Assembly: GCA_016874755.1 (NCBI GenBank) | Contig: VGTH01000039.1 | Coordinates: forward strand, 1 to 50,064 | DNA from: Deltaproteobacteria bacterium | GTDB lineage: Bacteria > Desulfobacterota > Binatia > UBA9968 | Direction: 5' to 3' | DNA: 50,064 bases | In this document: piece after piece, positions 7,261-16,465 of the stretch | How the letters are laid out: each line of letters starts with the position of its first letter | Position numbering within the stretch: position 1 is the stretch's first letter | The notes under the pieces: model-generated | Told to the model about the DNA's origin: nothing | The model's input: the letters and a program-made list of their open reading frames with translations, nothing else | The model's database searches: none | Made by a program: the position numbers and the translations under genes

Positions 7261-8682
7261 ATGTTTTTCAACGCAGCTATTGTTCTGCTGGGAATTCTTT
7301 TGTCTCTTGTGACCGGTTGCGTGCCGGCGCCCTTCCAGGCGCCGCCGCGCCCGGTTGCCGTCGTGCAACCTTTGCCCGCCGCCCCCGCGCCACCACCGCC
7401 GTTTACGCTCTCCGCAGAATTTCAAGCACTGGCGGAAGTTCAAGACGAACTGGACGATGAAGCCGCCAATGGCCTGGTTTGGCCCGCTGGCATGTTCGCT
7501 GCCGCGGTAAAGAAAGAACCGGAGAAGCCGGCCCAAGCCGCCAAACCCATCGACGATTCACCCACGGCTTTGCAAAGGGTTTCCGGACCGCTCGCCGACG
7601 ACCGGCTGTTGGACCTGCTGGAGAAAGATCTTGACAAAGCGGTCAGCCAAGCGCCCGAGCGGCGCCGCTTGCAGCTCTCCAAAGCGGTGACCGACGACCC
7701 AAAGGTGCGCCACTACGTTACGCTGTTTTCAAAAACCACTCGTCCCTACTTTGCTCAGCTTTTGGCGCGCTCCGGGAAATATATGCCGATGATCGTGAAA
7801 ACTTTGCGCGAAGCGGGACTGCCAGACGAGATGGGTTATCTGGCCCTGATCGAAAGCGCGTTTATCCCGCACGCGAAATCGCCGGCAGGCGCCGCGGGTT
7901 TGTGGCAGTTCGTGCCCGACACGGCGCGGATCTATGGGCTGCGCATCGACTCATGGGTCGACGAGCGTTTCGACCCGGCCAAATCGACACGCGCCGCAGC
8001 CTCCTACTTGAAAGATCTACACGAACGTTACGGCCGTTGGTTCTTCGCCACGGCGGCGTACAATTCCGGCCCCTCCATTCTCGACAACGCTCTGCAAAGA
8101 ACCAAGAATCAAGATTTCCAGAGTCTCGGCGTCAATCGCCGGCTGAGCGCTGAGACGCGCAACTTCGTCCCGAAATTCGTCGCCGCGGCGCTCATCGCCA
8201 CCGATCCGCGCAAATATGGCTTCGAGCAGCTGCGCTATGAAACGCCGTTGGAGTACGATGAGGTCGAAGTACGCGAGCCGATGAAATTGGAAACCATCGC
8301 GGCCATGACTGGCAGTGACCTCCGTTTGTTGACAGAGCTCAATCCCGCCTTGCTGCGCGGCCAGACGCCGCCGGGCGAACGCAACTACCGCGTCAAGATA
8401 CCCGAAGGACGCAGCCTGATGTTAGCCAAAGCGATGGCGCCCAAGAAAGAAATCAGAGAAACCGTCGAACCGCCCAAAGAACCTAAGGAGACTAAGGATC
8501 AGCCTGAAACTGAAGTGATCACCTACGAGGTCAAACGCGGCGAGACACTCTATTCCATAGCACGCCGTTACGGTCAAACTGTGCGGAGCCTGATGGCGCT
8601 CAACGGCCTAACCAGCGCTAAAGTGCGCGCTGGCCAGCAGCTGAGAATCTTAGTCGACACGCTACGCGGCGCGCTGCGTTAG
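7261..8682 (+). CDS. mltD: MltD-type membrane-bound lytic murein transglycosylase
   Basis: The product is 473 residues. The signal ends in the lipobox VTGC with Cys20. A Pro-rich linker leads to a Slt/GEWL domain (about 165-310) with the catalytic Glu in LIESAF, the AGAAGLWQF motif and AYNSGP. A first, weak LysM-like segment follows near 345-385, then a clear LysM at about 423-468 (YEVKRGETLYSIARRYGQT). It cleaves peptidoglycan glycan strands with formation of 1,6-anhydromuramic ends, from the outer membrane side of the periplasm. E. coli MltD has the same order with two LysM repeats. It stands alone between divergent and convergent neighbours. Confidence 0.92.
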   Translation: MFFNAAIVLLGILLSLVTGCVPAPFQAPPRPVAVVQPLPAAPAPPPPFTLSAEFQALAEVQDELDDEAANGLVWPAGMFAAAVKKEPEKPAQAAKPIDDSPTALQRVSGPLADDRLLDLLEKDLDKAVSQAPERRRLQLSKAVTDDPKVRHYVTLFSKTTRPYFAQLLARSGKYMPMIVKTLREAGLPDEMGYLALIESAFIPHAKSPAGAAGLWQFVPDTARIYGLRIDSWVDERFDPAKSTRAAASYLKDLHERYGRWFFATAAYNSGPSILDNALQRTKNQDFQSLGVNRRLSAETRNFVPKFVAAALIATDPRKYGFEQLRYETPLEYDEVEVREPMKLETIAAMTGSDLRLLTELNPALLRGQTPPGERNYRVKIPEGRSLMLAKAMAPKKEIRETVEPPKEPKETKDQPETEVITYEVKRGETLYSIARRYGQTVRSLMALNGLTSAKVRAGQQLRILVDTLRGALR

Positions 8683-8693
8683 CTTGGGCGACG

Positions 8694-9980
8694 CTATTTT
8701 CGCTTGCTCATCGGCACGAAGTCACGCGGCGCAGCGCCAAGGTAGAGTTGTTTCGGCCTAGCAAGTTTTTGTTCAGGATCGGTGAGCATCTCTTCCCACT
8801 GGGCAATCCAACCGGAGGTGCGCGGAATCGCAAACAGCACCGGGAACATATCCATCGGCAGGCCCATCGATTGGTAGATCAAGCCGGAATAGAAGTCGAC
8901 GTTCGGATAGAGTTTGCGCTTGATGAAATAGTCATCGGACAGCGCGATTCGTTCCAACTCGAGGGCGATGTCGAGTAACGGGTTGCGCCCGGTGACTTCA
9001 AAAACTTCGTCGGCGGTCTTTTTGATGATTTTCGCGCGCGGGTCGTAGTTCTTATACACCCGGTGGCCAAAGCCCATCAGCCGCCCATCGCCGCCTTTCA
9101 CTTTCTTGATGAAATCGGGGACCTTATCCTTCGAGCCGATCTCCATCAGCATGCGCAGCACGGCTTCGTTGGCACCGCCATGCAGCGGGCCGTAAAGTGC
9201 GGCGGCGGCGCCCGCCACTGCTGAATAGGGATCGGGCTGGGAGCTGCCGATGCCGCGCATCGCATTGGTGCTGCAGTTTTGCTCGTGATCGGCGTGCAAA
9301 ATAAACAGCAGGTCCAGTGCTTTTTCCAAGACCGCATTGGGTTTGTACTTTAACTCAGTCATCTTGAACAACATGTTCAAGAAGTTGCCGGTATAGCTCA
9401 GGTCGTTGTCCGGGTATGCGTACGGCTGCCCAAGGCTGTGCCGATAGGCGAACGCCGCCAAAGTCGGCATCTTGCTGATCAAGCGATAGGTCTGCATGCG
9501 CCGATTACCGGCATCGAAAATTTTCTTGGCGTCGGGATAAAACGTCGACAGCGCGCCCACGGTGCTGACGAGAATGCCCATGGGATGAGCGTCGTGATGG
9601 AAGCCGTCGATGAGTTTCTTGATATTCTCATGGATAATCGAGTGAAAAGTCACGTTGTGACTGAAGTCTGCCAGCTGTTTTTCGTTGGGCAACTCACCAT
9701 TGAGAATCAAATACGCGGTCTCTAAATAGGTGCTTTGTTCGGCGATCTGCTCGATCGGATAGCCTCGGTAGCGCAGGATTCCCTTATCGCCATCTATATA
9801 AGTAATGCGGCTCTGGCACGAAGCAGTGTTCATGAACCCCGGGTCGTACACCACCAGCCCATCGTCCTCAGTGACCTTGATTTGGAACAAATCCGTCGCC
9901 TTCACGGCGCCATGTTTGATCGGAACTTCGTATGTCTTACCGGTCCGGTTGTCCGTAATGGTCAATGTCTCTGAGGCCAT
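8694..9980 (-). CDS. gltA: Citrate synthase
   Basis: The product is 428 residues, the length of type II hexameric bacterial citrate synthases. It condenses acetyl-CoA with oxaloacetate at the entry to the TCA cycle. Catalytic regions are visible: HADHEQNCSTNAMR, YGPLHGGANEAVLRML, GFGHRVYKNYDPRAKI and VDFYSGLIY with the active-site Asp. The N-terminal small domain (TITDNRTGKTYEVPI) is the one typical of the NADH-sensitive Gram-negative type. It is convergent with mltD (11-bp gap) and appears monocistronic. Confidence 0.97.
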   Translation of the reverse strand: MASETLTITDNRTGKTYEVPIKHGAVKATDLFQIKVTEDDGLVVYDPGFMNTASCQSRITYIDGDKGILRYRGYPIEQIAEQSTYLETAYLILNGELPNEKQLADFSHNVTFHSIIHENIKKLIDGFHHDAHPMGILVSTVGALSTFYPDAKKIFDAGNRRMQTYRLISKMPTLAAFAYRHSLGQPYAYPDNDLSYTGNFLNMLFKMTELKYKPNAVLEKALDLLFILHADHEQNCSTNAMRGIGSSQPDPYSAVAGAAAALYGPLHGGANEAVLRMLMEIGSKDKVPDFIKKVKGGDGRLMGFGHRVYKNYDPRAKIIKKTADEVFEVTGRNPLLDIALELERIALSDDYFIKRKLYPNVDFYSGLIYQSMGLPMDMFPVLFAIPRTSGWIAQWEEMLTDPEQKLARPKQLYLGAAPRDFVPMSKRK

Positions 9981-10049
9981 TTGTGGTTACCTTTCGGGTT
10001 TCGTCAGATTCTATTTAGACCATCCCTATCCGCCGGTCAACCGAGTGCT

Positions 10050-10502
10050 TTACGGCGCCAAAGACCATTGGACACCCCAACGCGGCGCTTGTTTGGCCAG
10101 ACAAACCAAAGTAGCCGGTGCGAAGTCGACCACGATGCGTTCGGCGTTGCCCTTGACGAGCAACCCCACGATCCGGTTCATGAAGGGCAGATGGCCCACC
10201 AACATGATCGAGTCCGTGGCGAGCTCCAACATGGCAGCGGTTCCCGCCGGATCGGCCATCGGCTGGAGACCGTCCATTGGTGCCATGCCCCGGGCTGGGC
10301 GCAGCTGTTCGCTCATGATCTCGGCGGTTTGGCGGGCGCGCAGTATGCCGGAATGGTAAATGACCGCCGGCTGCACACCCTTTGCCGCGGCCTGCTGCGC
10401 CAGCCGTGCCACCTGAACCCGACCCATTTCGCTGAGCGGTCGCTCAACATCGACCAGCTCGGAAACCGCATCCCCATGCCTGACAAGATAGAAATCTACC
10501 AC
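10050..10502 (-). CDS. sixA: SixA-type phosphohistidine phosphatase
   Basis: The product is 150 residues from the GTG at 10502, chosen over a longer frame (to 10619) because AAGGA lies 7 bp before it and the protein then begins directly with the family's VDFYLVRHGDA. The RHG catalytic motif, SGILRARQTA and VGHLPFMNRIV (second catalytic His) define the histidine phosphatase superfamily, SixA branch. SixA removes phosphate from histidine phosphocarriers such as ArcB or PtsN-system proteins; here the target is unknown. It is divergent from the amino-acid ABC operon. Confidence 0.85.
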   Translation of the reverse strand: MVDFYLVRHGDAVSELVDVERPLSEMGRVQVARLAQQAAAKGVQPAVIYHSGILRARQTAEIMSEQLRPARGMAPMDGLQPMADPAGTAAMLELATDSIMLVGHLPFMNRIVGLLVKGNAERIVVDFAPATLVCLAKQAPRWGVQWSLAP

Positions 10503-10613
10503 CGTAGCATCCTTGCTGTGGTATCCCGAAACCTGCCGGCCGATGGCCAACGCAGCGGGACGTTGCTCTTGAAAGTGGCCCGGCCGCACACACTGCTGCA
10601 CGCGAAAAATCGG

Positions 10614-10641
10614 TTGCAAAATGTTTTTGTTGATATAGTAT
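10614..10641 (+). promoter_or_regulatory. Candidate promoter of the amino-acid ABC operon
   Basis: TTGCAA (10614-10619) and TAGTAT (10636-10641) are 16 bp apart and end 34 bp before the GTG of the ATPase gene, in an AT-rich gap between divergent genes. Confidence 0.4.
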
Positions 10642-10675
10642 GCGACCGTCTTAGTTTCAATCCGATTTTCCCAAC

Positions 10676-11404
10676 GTGATCGAATTTCGCAACCTCAACA
10701 AATGGTTTGGCGCGCTTCAGGTGTTGAAAAACGTCAACCTAACCATCGCCGGCGGCGAAGTCGTCGTGGTTTGCGGCCCCAGCGGCAGCGGCAAGAGTAC
10801 GCTGATCCGCTGCATCAACCGTCTTGAGCCTTTCCAGTCCGGCGAGTTGATCGTCGACGGCATGTCGCTCACCGATGCCAATCTCGACGCTGCCAAGCTG
10901 CGCACCAACGTCGGCATGGTGTTTCAATCGTTCAATCTCTATCCGCACATGACCGTGCTGCGCAACATCACCCTGGCACCGGTCAAGGTCAAAAAAATCG
11001 CCGATGGCGAAGCCGAAAAAATCGCCCGCCAGCTGCTCGAACGGGTGGGCATTCCCGACAAAGCCGACGTCTATCCGGCCAATCTCTCCGGCGGCCAACA
11101 GCAGCGCGTCGCCATCGCCCGCGCCCTGGCGATGAAGCCTAAAGTCATGCTTTTCGACGAGCCGACCTCGGCGCTCGATCCGGAAATGATCAACGAAGTG
11201 CTCGAAGTGATGACCGACCTGGCGCGCGACGGCATGACGATGATCGTCGTCACCCACGAGATGGGCTTTGCCCGCCGGGTTTCTCACCGGGTGGTTTTCA
11301 TGGATGGTGGACAGGTGATCGAAGAAGCCGCGCCGGAGCAGTTTTTCGCGGCGCCGGAGTCGGAGCGAGCCAAACAGTTTCTCAGCAAAATACTTTCACA
11401 CTAA
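10676..11404 (+). CDS. glnQ: Polar amino-acid ABC transporter, ATP-binding subunit
   Basis: The product is 242 residues, standard for GlnQ/GltL. It contains Walker A GPSGSGKS (34-41), Q-loop [10 protein letters not shown], signature LSGGQQQR, Walker [13 protein letters not shown] and the H-loop VTHEM. It powers import of an amino acid through the two permeases encoded downstream. The start is a GTG at 10676 without a strong Shine-Dalgarno. It is the first gene of a four-gene operon; 11 bp separate it from the binding protein. Confidence 0.95.
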   Translation: MIEFRNLNKWFGALQVLKNVNLTIAGGEVVVVCGPSGSGKSTLIRCINRLEPFQSGELIVDGMSLTDANLDAAKLRTNVGMVFQSFNLYPHMTVLRNITLAPVKVKKIADGEAEKIARQLLERVGIPDKADVYPANLSGGQQQRVAIARALAMKPKVMLFDEPTSALDPEMINEVLEVMTDLARDGMTMIVVTHEMGFARRVSHRVVFMDGGQVIEEAAPEQFFAAPESERAKQFLSKILSH

Positions 11405-11415
11405 GGAGATCGCGG

Positions 11416-12273
11416 ATGAAAAATTTTATCTGGCTCTGTGCCGTCATCGTAGCGCTGGCTGCCGGCGCGACTAGTGCGCGCGGTCAATCGACCTTGGAGA
11501 AAATCGACAAGAGCGGCGTCCTCGTCATCGGCACGCGCACCGGTTCGCCGCCGTTTGCCTACGTCAACAAGAATAACGAATGGGTCGGCTTCTCCATCGA
11601 CTTGGTCGAACAGGCGATCATTCCGGTGTTGAACAAGAAGCTCAACAAGACCATAAAAGTCGAAAAGAAAGAATCGGCGCCGGCGACGCGCATTCCGCTG
11701 CTAACCTCGAACGCCGTCGATTTGATCGCTGAAACCATGACCGATACACAGGCGCGCCGCGACAGCGTCGATTTCAGCATCACCTTCTTCGCCACCGGCG
11801 CGCAGTTTCTGGTGCGAAAAGGCAGCCCGATCAAAGGCATTCAAACCATCGCCAACCGGCGCATCGCGGCACAGCAGGGCTCGACCAACGCCAAGATCGT
11901 CCGCGAGCGCGTGCCCAACGCCAAGCTCGTCGAATTCCCCGATCAGCCCGCTGCGTTTCAAGCGCTGGCACAAAAGCAAGTCGATGCTTATACCAACGAC
12001 GGCATTCAGCTCGCCGGCCTGAGAGCCAAAGCGCCCAAGCCCGACGAGTGGGCCGTGGTCGGTGAATTTTTTTCCTATGAACCCTATGGCATGGCGATGC
12101 GCAGGAACGACTCGGACTTTCGCCAGGTCGTCAACGTCGGTCTGATGGACGCCATCTCTTCCGGTTTATACTTGACCATCTACGACAAATGGTTCGGCAT
12201 CAAGGGCGAAGTGCCCTATTTGCTGGCACCGGAAACTAAACGGTTCCTAGAGATGCAGGTGGTGCCGAAATAG
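11416..12273 (+). CDS. Amino-acid ABC transporter, periplasmic binding protein
   Basis: The product is 285 residues, family 3 solute-binding protein (SBP_bac_3). A Sec signal peptide (about 1-24, ending ARGQ) precedes the conserved start STLEKIDKSGVLVIGTRTGSPPF and the region VGFSIDLVEQAI. The ligand is an amino acid, probably acidic or polar given the GltI/GltJK-like partners, but specificity cannot be read. The start follows AAGGAG with good spacing. The order ATPase, binding protein, permease, permease is a complete importer. Confidence 0.92.
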   Translation: MKNFIWLCAVIVALAAGATSARGQSTLEKIDKSGVLVIGTRTGSPPFAYVNKNNEWVGFSIDLVEQAIIPVLNKKLNKTIKVEKKESAPATRIPLLTSNAVDLIAETMTDTQARRDSVDFSITFFATGAQFLVRKGSPIKGIQTIANRRIAAQQGSTNAKIVRERVPNAKLVEFPDQPAAFQALAQKQVDAYTNDGIQLAGLRAKAPKPDEWAVVGEFFSYEPYGMAMRRNDSDFRQVVNVGLMDAISSGLYLTIYDKWFGIKGEVPYLLAPETKRFLEMQVVPK

Positions 12274-12280
12274 AACGAGG

Positions 12281-12357
12281 CAAGAGGCAACAGGCATTAG
12301 GCAATAGTTTCGGATTCCGAACTGTGTCTATTGCCTCTTGCCTAATGCCGATTGCCT
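12281..12357. repeat. Dispersed 'GGCAAGAGGCAATAG' inverted repeat, copy 1
   Basis: Short runs of GAGGCAAGAGGCAA and GGCATTAGGCAATAG are followed about 20 bp later by their inverted forms CTATTGCCTCTTGCC and TAATGCC. It fills the gap between the binding protein and first permease. A related copy lies at 31162-31217. Confidence 0.6.
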
Positions 12358-13077
12358 GTGAACTACCAATTCAACTGGAGCGTGCTGTGGAGCGGCCAGA
12401 CCGGCGGCTGGCTGCTCCAGGGGCTCCTTACCACTTTACAGATATCGCTGCTCGGTTGGCTCCTCGCGGTCGCGCTCGGCATCGTCTCTGGTGCGCTGCG
12501 CACGGTGCCCTTTCCTCCACTGCGCTGGTTGGCCACCTTCTACGTTGAGTTTTTCCGCAATGTGCCGCTCTTGGTCTGGATGTTTTTTTGGTACTTCGGC
12601 GTGCCGCCGCTGCTGCCTGAAGCGGTGCGCAATTGGCTCTTCGATCATGGCGTCGAGTTTTGGGCCGGCCTTTGCGCTCTCGGCGTCTATCACGGCGCGC
12701 GTTTCTCCGAGGTGATCCGCAGCGGTATCCAGTCGATTCCGAAGACCCAATTCGAAGCCGCCATCTCCACCGGACTGACGGTGGCGCAGTCCTATCGCTT
12801 GATCATCATTCCGATCGCGCTGCGCTTGATCGTGCCGCCGGCGACCAATGAATCGCTGAATCTCCTCAAGAACTCTTCGGTGGCACTGACCATCGGCGTT
12901 GCCGAACTGACTTTTCAAACACGTCAAATCGAAACCTACACCGCCAAAGCCTTTGAAGCGCTGGCGGCCGGCACGATTGTTTATCTCATTCTATGTCTGA
13001 GCATCGCGGCGCTGATGGCGCGCGTCGAAAAACGCTTCGCGATTCCCGGCATGATCGCCCAGGGCACGGGCGACTGA
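12358..13077 (+). CDS. Amino-acid ABC transporter permease 1 (GltJ-like)
   Basis: The product is 239 residues from the GTG at 12358 (MNYQFNWSVLW, the usual GltJ-type start); a TTG two codons earlier is less likely. It has five to six membrane segments and the EAA loop region (EAAISTGLTVAQSYRLIIIP) that contacts the ATPase. HisM/GltJ family. It ends 1 bp before the ATG of the second permease, so the two are translationally coupled. The dispersed repeat just upstream separates it from the binding-protein gene and may have inserted into the operon. Confidence 0.93.
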   Translation: MNYQFNWSVLWSGQTGGWLLQGLLTTLQISLLGWLLAVALGIVSGALRTVPFPPLRWLATFYVEFFRNVPLLVWMFFWYFGVPPLLPEAVRNWLFDHGVEFWAGLCALGVYHGARFSEVIRSGIQSIPKTQFEAAISTGLTVAQSYRLIIIPIALRLIVPPATNESLNLLKNSSVALTIGVAELTFQTRQIETYTAKAFEALAAGTIVYLILCLSIAALMARVEKRFAIPGMIAQGTGD

Positions 13078-13078
13078 C

Positions 13079-13753
13079 ATGGACCTGCAGGTCATCACCA
13101 ACAATTTTGCCTTCTTGATGCAGCAGGGCTTTTTCGGCATTGGCAACTTCGTCGGCGGCACGCTGCGCTTGGCCGTGCCGGCGATGGTCCTCGGCTTTTT
13201 GTTGGGCATCTTGATCGGCCTGGCGCGTTTATCGCGCTTGCGTTGGCTGCGTTGGTCGGCAACCGTTTACGTCGAATTTTTCCGCGGCGTGCCGTTGGTG
13301 ATGGTGATCTTTTGGTTCTGGTTCATCATTCCGAACCTGCTCGGCAAATCGCTGCCGGAGTACAGCGTCGCGCTCACTGCGTTTGTTATCTTTGAAGCTG
13401 CTTATCTGGGCGAGATTATTCGCGCCGGTATTCAGTCCGTGCCCAAGGGCCAGGTCGAAGCCGCGACCGCGACGGGTTTGGCGCGCGCGCAGATGATGCG
13501 CTGGGTGATTTTGCCGCAGGCGTTGCGCAACATGCTGCCGGCGCTGGTGACGCAATTTATTGTCCTATTGAAAGATACCTCCCTCGCCTCGATCATCGGC
13601 TACGTCGACTTGACCAAAGCCGCGCAGATCGTCAACAACCGCGAAATCCGCCCCTTCGAGCTTTACCTCTTCATAGCGGTCATCTACTGGCTCTGCAGCT
13701 ACGCGATGTCGAGCTACGCGCGCCATTTGGAAAAAAACCTGGCGCGAAGCTGA
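13079..13753 (+). CDS. Amino-acid ABC transporter permease 2 (GltK-like)
   Basis: The product is 224 residues with a HisM/GltK-type permease fold. The EAA loop is EAATATGLARAQMMRWVILP and the family pattern FIVLLKDTSLASIIGYVDL follows. With the first permease it forms the heterodimeric channel. It is the last gene of the importer operon. Confidence 0.94.
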   Translation: MDLQVITNNFAFLMQQGFFGIGNFVGGTLRLAVPAMVLGFLLGILIGLARLSRLRWLRWSATVYVEFFRGVPLVMVIFWFWFIIPNLLGKSLPEYSVALTAFVIFEAAYLGEIIRAGIQSVPKGQVEAATATGLARAQMMRWVILPQALRNMLPALVTQFIVLLKDTSLASIIGYVDLTKAAQIVNNREIRPFELYLFIAVIYWLCSYAMSSYARHLEKNLARS

Positions 13754-13807
13754 GATACTTCCGCCTCCGGGTTCCTAACCCGAACTATTCACGCCACGCG
13801 ACACTGT

Positions 13808-13895
13808 GTAGGAGCGAAGGCCAAGCCGCCTTGTAGGGGCGACCGGCTGGTCGCCCTGTTCTGCCTTCGCTCCGGAATGGTTGCACCTCGATCGA
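13808..13895. repeat. MITE/REP-like element, copy A (partial)
   Basis: GTAGGAGCGAAGGC at the left and a 33-bp arm at the right (13863-13895, starting GCCTTCGCTCC and ending CACCTCGATCGA) flank the palindrome GGGCGACCGGC/TGGTCGCCC. The same parts occur in the fuller copy at 24449-24638. The left outer arm is missing here. The gap 13754-14070 holds nothing else recognisable. Confidence 0.65.
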
Positions 13896-14070
13896 CTTTG
13901 TCACCGTCGACATTTTGACGCCCGGCGAATTCACGAAAAAAAAGCACGCTTTGAAGCGATCCTTGCAACCGTTGCTGAAGAAGCGACAGCGGTTGCCGAT
14001 AGCGTCACTATGACGACCAACCGAGTCTGTGCGTCGGCTGGCACTGGATAACGAAGGAGACAAAACGACA

Positions 14071-15513
14071 ATGGCCCACTATGACATGCTGGTGATCGGC
14101 TCCGGCCCCGCCGGCCAGAAAGCGGCGATTCAAGCCGCCAAGGTTGGCAAGAAAGTGGGTATCATCGAGAAAAAGAAAGTCGCCGGCGGCATCTGCATCA
14201 ACATCGGCACCATCCCGAGCAAATCGCTGCGAGAAGCGGTGCTCTATCTCTCAGGCTATCGCCAACGCAACCTCTACGGCGCCAGCTACCGCGTCAAAAA
14301 AGACATCACCTTCGAAGATCTGGCTCAGCGCTGCGATCACGTCGTCAAAGCCGAACAGGAAGTCATCCAACACCAATTGATCCGCAACTACGTCGACTTC
14401 ATCGTTGGCTCGGCTAACTTTGTCGATCCGCATCGAATTTCGATCACGCAAGGAAGCGAGAGCAACGAGCACACCGCCGACCACATCGTCCTCGCCGTCG
14501 GCACGGAAACCGCCCGCCCCGAGGGCATCCCGTTCGACGGGACTTCGGTCATCGACAGCGACGGCCTGCTGTATCTCAAAGAGCTGCCCAAAGCATTGAC
14601 CATCGTCGGCGGCGGCGTCATCGGCTGCGAGTACGCTTCGATCTTGGCGACGCTCGGAATTCCAGTAACGCTTGTCGAGCGCCGGCCGCGATTATTGGAA
14701 TTCGTCGATAGCGAAATCATTGAGTCGCTGCAGTATCAAATGCGCAGCATCGGCGTGACGCTTCGCTTCAACGAAGAAGTCGTCGGCGTCGAAAAATCGG
14801 CTGACAACTCCGTGTCGATCTTCCTTAAAAGCGGCAAGAAAATTGGCGCGCCGCTTTTGATGTACTCGGTCGGCCGTATCGGCGCGACGCGCACTCTCGG
14901 ATTGGACAAAGTCGGCATTCAGCCTGACGAGCGCGGCCGCATCAAAGTCAACGAAAACTTTCAGACTGCCGTTCCGCATATTTATGCCGTCGGCGACGTC
15001 GTCGGCTTCCCGGCGCTGGCATCGACCTCGATGCAGCAAGGCCGCCACGCCGCCTGCCACGCTCTCGGTTTACGCTGCGAGACCACCACCCATTTGCTCC
15101 CTTACGGCATCTACACGATTCCCGAAATCTCCATGGTCGGTCGCAACGAAGATGAGCTCACCCGCGAAGGCATCCCCTACGAAATCGGCGTCGCCCGCTA
15201 CCGAGAGATCGCCCGCGGCCAATTGATCGGCGATACCGTCGGCATGCTCAAACTGCTGTTCCATAGCGAGACGCGCCACCTCCTAGGCGTGCACGCCATC
15301 GGCGAAGGCGCGACGGAGCTCGTCCACATCGGCCAAGCCGTCATGGCGCTCGGCGGCAAGCTCGAATACTTCGTCGACACCGTCTTCAACTACCCAACAT
15401 TGGCGGAATGCTATAAAGTCGCCGCCCTCGCGGCCCTCAACAAATTCGCCAGCAACGGCAGCTACGTCAGCGGCACGGCAAGCGCGGATGCGAACCATTT
15501 GGATGCACGCTAG
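14071..15513 (+). CDS. sthA: Soluble pyridine nucleotide (Si-specific) transhydrogenase
   Basis: The product is 480 residues from the ATG at 14071, which follows AAGGAGAC. It is a flavoprotein disulfide reductase fold: FAD motif GSGPAG (10-15), GGICINIGTIPSK, NAD(P) motif VGGGVIGCEYA, second FAD motif HIYAVGDVVG, and a C-terminal dimerisation domain. The position of the second redox Cys in lipoamide dehydrogenases is not Cys, which marks SthA rather than Lpd or mercuric reductase. It balances NADPH and NADH in the cytosol. It is monocistronic. Confidence 0.92.
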   Translation: MAHYDMLVIGSGPAGQKAAIQAAKVGKKVGIIEKKKVAGGICINIGTIPSKSLREAVLYLSGYRQRNLYGASYRVKKDITFEDLAQRCDHVVKAEQEVIQHQLIRNYVDFIVGSANFVDPHRISITQGSESNEHTADHIVLAVGTETARPEGIPFDGTSVIDSDGLLYLKELPKALTIVGGGVIGCEYASILATLGIPVTLVERRPRLLEFVDSEIIESLQYQMRSIGVTLRFNEEVVGVEKSADNSVSIFLKSGKKIGAPLLMYSVGRIGATRTLGLDKVGIQPDERGRIKVNENFQTAVPHIYAVGDVVGFPALASTSMQQGRHAACHALGLRCETTTHLLPYGIYTIPEISMVGRNEDELTREGIPYEIGVARYREIARGQLIGDTVGMLKLLFHSETRHLLGVHAIGEGATELVHIGQAVMALGGKLEYFVDTVFNYPTLAECYKVAALAALNKFASNGSYVSGTASADANHLDAR

Positions 15514-15568
15514 CGGTAGTCCGAACCTGCGCCATACTGTTCATTCCACCGAACTTAGGCTAAAAGAA

Positions 15569-15594
15569 AGCCTGTCACGCAAATGGCAGGCTTC
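15569..15594 (+). terminator. Hairpin after sthA
   Basis: AAGCCTGTC (15569-15577) pairs with GGCAGGCTT (15586-15594) around an 8-base loop, 56 bp after sthA. No clear U-run follows, so termination is only a suggestion. Confidence 0.35.
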
Positions 15595-15798
15595 AACAAT
15601 CTTCATAGCTCCAGCCCTCCTCTCCTAAACCGCACGCTGGCCTCGCCCAGTGAGAGAGGCGCGCAATATTATCATCGGAACGAAAGCAAAATGGGGTCAG
15701 GTCTCCGCTAAGCTCATAAGGAAGTTGATTCCGCGTCTCACGCGCTAGCGCGATTCTTAAAGAGCCGCCAACTCACGATGCAAGAGGAGAACGAAACC

Positions 15799-15990
15799 AT
15801 GCAACAAGAAAACTGGAAGCTCAGAGCGAGAGAATACCGGCGCATCATGTACGGCGTTATGGCCGGTGCGCTGTTGTTCGCTCCGGCGCTGGTCGATCAC
15901 GGTCGCAGGACACCCTCGATATCTGAGCTGCCTTCCGGAAGCAGTCGATGGAAACAGATGCTTTTGTCAGTCAGCGGCGGCCTGCTGTAG
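15799..15990 (+). CDS. Small hypothetical protein, one membrane segment
   Basis: The product is 63 residues. AAGAGGAG lies 9 bp before the ATG at 15799, better than an ATG at 15778. A basic N-terminus leads to one hydrophobic stretch (YGVMAGALLFAPALV, about 17-32). No family is recognised and composition is not strongly coding. The surrounding 15595-16465 shows no other convincing gene: it contains a fragment AAATGGGGTCAGGTCTC (near 15690), which I associate with IS200/RAYT-type flanks, and otherwise looks like degraded sequence. Confidence 0.3.
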   Translation: MQQENWKLRAREYRRIMYGVMAGALLFAPALVDHGRRTPSISELPSGSSRWKQMLLSVSGGLL

Positions 15991-16465
15991 AGACGGACTG
16001 AAAAGTTTTGCCATTACCTGCTCTCCGCGCACGGTGACAACGAGAAACTGATTGATCGGTGTCGCGGTAGGAGAAATATCTTTACATTGTCTTCAACATC
16101 GAGCCCCGTCAAGGGGATCTCGCTGCCGGCGGACGCATAATGGTAATAATTGAAGATCGTCAAGCCAGGAGCTTTCTGCGTTTTGAAACTCGGAGCAGCA
16201 CTTGATCGAACAGTTGATAGCCCGTCGATGGCGAGGGTCGGCCGAAGATTGCCGCATTTCGTGCTCGTACTCCGCCAGTGCAGTAAGTTCTTCGCAAACG
16301 CGTTCCCGACACTCATCAGTCAGATAAATTCCATGGCCAAGCTGACCTGTAACAGTTCAGACCGCCCATAGTCTTCGATCCATTGAATTTTATTTTCGGT
16401 CTTGTTTGTTGAGCGATTTTCGATATGTAAAGAACTCACAGAGATAAGACCCGGGCGCATGCATC

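Noticed and set aside
8889-10679. Plus-strand open frames opposite citrate synthase and sixA
   Set aside because: They mirror the conserved minus-strand genes and have no own motifs.
16014-16316. 100-codon minus-strand frame before the MBOAT gene
   Set aside because: No family resemblance, no ribosome-binding site and irregular composition; treated as non-coding.
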